Assembly (NCBI GenBank): GCA_014695295.1
Contig: JACJNY010000068.1
Coordinates: 62,001-126,000 of the forward strand
Source of the DNA: Microcoleus sp. FACHB-61
Lineage (GTDB): Bacteria > Cyanobacteriota > Cyanobacteriia > Cyanobacteriales > Microcoleaceae
Direction of reading: 5' to 3'
DNA: 64,000 nucleotides
Part shown: positions 62,665 through 64,000 of the stretch, in pieces
Position numbering within the stretch: the stretch's first letter is position 1
Layout of the letters: each line of letters begins with the position of its first letter
Translations under genes and position numbers: made by a program
The notes under the pieces: generated by a model
What the model saw: the letters and a program-made list of their open reading frames with translations, nothing else
What the model was told of the DNA's origin: nothing
The model's database searches: none

Positions 62665-63987
62665 TTACCTATAATCCGAAGTCTGAATTCTATTCAACTT
62701 CGCAGCATATTTCATGCCGTATTCTGGGCGACAGAAGCGATCGAGCTGAGCCTCAAAGAAAGCCCGATTTGCCTCCAAATGCTTGGGATTCGGGTCATCT
62801 AAAGGATACAAAAGAGCAGTCCGCAACGCTTGAAACACTGCCGAAGTTACGCAATACATCGATCGCTGAAATGTTACCCCAATTTGATTGAGAATATCAT
62901 CTTCGCCGCGACAGCGCTGTTTGTAGAAATCCATCAAATAAGGTGGCAGGAAATGCAGCATATCTTGTGCTAGCAAAGTCGGCGGAATGCCCGCCGTACC
63001 TACCGGAAATTTGTCTGCATAAAGCACTCCGTAGTGGAAGTCTTTTTGGTCGTCAGGAACTTCCTTAGCTTGAGCGTTGTAAGATTTGGTTCCTCGGAAC
63101 GGCGAAGTGCGATAAAATACAGCTTCCACGTAAGGTAACGCTGCTTCATAAAGCCAAGTGAAACCTTTAGATTTCGGGATGATTTCGTAGGTTTCGCCGT
63201 CGATTTGAACGTGGTGGTAAATCGGACGACCGGCGATCGCAAATATGCCATTTACCAAGAAATCCATCGCTTGCGGGACTGTGGTAATTTTCCCTTCGTC
63301 ATAAAGGTCGGAAACTTCAAAAAACACCGGTGCCATTACTTCCCAGAATAAACCGAGATTGCTGTAATAAGACATTTGGCGGCACTGTTCTAAAAACATT
63401 TCGGGAAATGCTTTGTGCAGTCCCAGCATAAACGGATTTTTTTTGAAGTAAGCTTTAATTGCCCGATCGGCATTAGCCTTATATTCGTCACTGTCCAAAT
63501 AAGGATCGAATTGATTGGTCGGCACGTACAAGCCCCGGTGCCAAAGCATTGACCTCATGCACTCTTCCGCAAATTCCATGTTAATGCGATCGTGCCACAA
63601 ATGGTGAAACAGCCGCGGCTTTTTCCCAGTTTCACCCTTTTCCATGAATTCCAAAAGTTCCGGGTGAGCGCTTCCAGTCCCGCGCCAAATCCGTAAATCT
63701 GCACCGTCGCCTGCATAGTGATTTTGCAAGTCTAAATACTCCTGGGGCAAGAAGTATTTAAAGAAGGGAAGCGGGTCTAAAAATACCCGTTCGGCGATGT
63801 AAAGCAAATCCCGCCAGTAAAAGTCCATCGGCACCGCGTAGGCTTTCCAAATAGCAATAATTTGCATCAGATTTTCCGGCGTATCTGGAATCATCGCTCC
63901 CCCAGCTTCTAGCCTGTGAATTACTTCGGCAAATTCGTGCTTGGAAGGAGGTAGTTTAGTGGCTGGTTTATTAGGGGTTTGTACCAT
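62665..63987 (-). CDS. chpY: CO2 hydration protein, ChpY/CupA type
   Basis: 440 residues. It is rich in aromatic residues and conserved Trp/His/Tyr (IAIWKAYAVPMDFYWRDLLYIAERVFLDP split; RLFHHLWHDRINMEFAEECM; GRPIYHHVQIDGETYEI), recognised as the ChpX/ChpY family. These bind the NDH-1MS or NDH-1MS' complexes on thylakoids and convert CO2 to bicarbonate. The length (CupA about 445, CupB about 380) favours ChpY, the low-CO2-inducible form; this is inference, and ndhD3/ndhF3 would be expected upstream, outside the window. There is no signal peptide or membrane span. Confidence 0.85.
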   Translation of the reverse strand: MVQTPNKPATKLPPSKHEFAEVIHRLEAGGAMIPDTPENLMQIIAIWKAYAVPMDFYWRDLLYIAERVFLDPLPFFKYFLPQEYLDLQNHYAGDGADLRIWRGTGSAHPELLEFMEKGETGKKPRLFHHLWHDRINMEFAEECMRSMLWHRGLYVPTNQFDPYLDSDEYKANADRAIKAYFKKNPFMLGLHKAFPEMFLEQCRQMSYYSNLGLFWEVMAPVFFEVSDLYDEGKITTVPQAMDFLVNGIFAIAGRPIYHHVQIDGETYEIIPKSKGFTWLYEAALPYVEAVFYRTSPFRGTKSYNAQAKEVPDDQKDFHYGVLYADKFPVGTAGIPPTLLAQDMLHFLPPYLMDFYKQRCRGEDDILNQIGVTFQRSMYCVTSAVFQALRTALLYPLDDPNPKHLEANRAFFEAQLDRFCRPEYGMKYAAKLNRIQTSDYR

Positions 63988-64000
63988 TGTTTCTTCCTTT

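Overview
This is a stretch of chromosome from a filamentous, oxygenic cyanobacterium, probably of the Microcoleus/Oscillatoria type (the genus is inference). It holds adjacent psaA and psaB, many GCGATCGC (HIP1) octamers, a CO2-hydration (ChpX/ChpY family) gene, a KaiB-domain gene and a PilT ATPase. It also holds heptanucleotide tandem repeats (ATTTTAG, TAATGAC, AATCTCA, CTTCCTT) typical of filamentous cyanobacteria. I see no rRNA, tRNA, CRISPR array or intact transposase gene.

Layout. 0-2.2 kb: the 3' part of a STAND-type NTPase gene, translationally coupled to a TPR gene with near-identical 120-bp repeats. 2.3-5.4 kb: a MazF/PemK toxin-antitoxin pair, a LOG-like protein coupled to a secreted thioredoxin-fold protein, and a TPM-domain protein with a Ser/Tyr/Gly tail. 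5.5-17 kb: mostly housekeeping or metabolic genes (UDP-GlcNAc 2-epimerase, rRNA pseudouridine synthase, C-terminal processing protease, VOC proteins, gamma carbonic anhydrase, Uma2 nuclease, GH116 glucosidase, SelO). 17-22 kb: two tandem kinase-TPR proteins, one of which has lost its catalytic residues. 22-26 kb: mnmE, a SagB-type oxidoreductase and a pentapeptide protein. 26-33.5 kb: a small membrane protein, two dynamin-like GTPases, then an inserted aldo/keto reductase cassette bracketed by a 176-bp direct duplication of the old dynamin/phosphatase gene junction. 33.6-45 kb: ilvC, a DUF1400-type hydrolase, a Kef-type antiporter, an amidase, pilT and a KaiB-domain protein, with palindromic repeats and a histidine-kinase remnant in a gene-poor 1.2-kb gap. 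45.5-52 kb: an NHLRC2-like protein, a putative TA-flanked MITE, a two-gene unit ending in a DUF2726 nuclease fold, arsM and a Pro-rich lipoprotein. 52-57 kb: psaA-psaB with a long leader and a strong terminator. 57-62.4 kb: a DMT transporter and then an accessory patch: a nuclease-ParA fusion, a ParB-like partner, a small antitoxin-like protein and three tandem HTH regulators. 62.7-64 kb: the CO2 hydration protein.

How genes work together. psaA/psaB encode the photosystem I core heterodimer, and the ChpX/ChpY-type protein works with NDH-1 complexes in CO2 uptake. The two dynamin-like GTPases and the small membrane protein look like one membrane-remodelling operon. The best candidate for an undescribed system is 58.4-60.3 kb: a PD-(D/E)XK-like domain fused to a ParA ATPase, coupled at 1-nt spacing to a small degenerate ParB-like protein. 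It sits beside tandem small regulators and may be a defence, maintenance or positioning module. That role is inference from domain architecture only.
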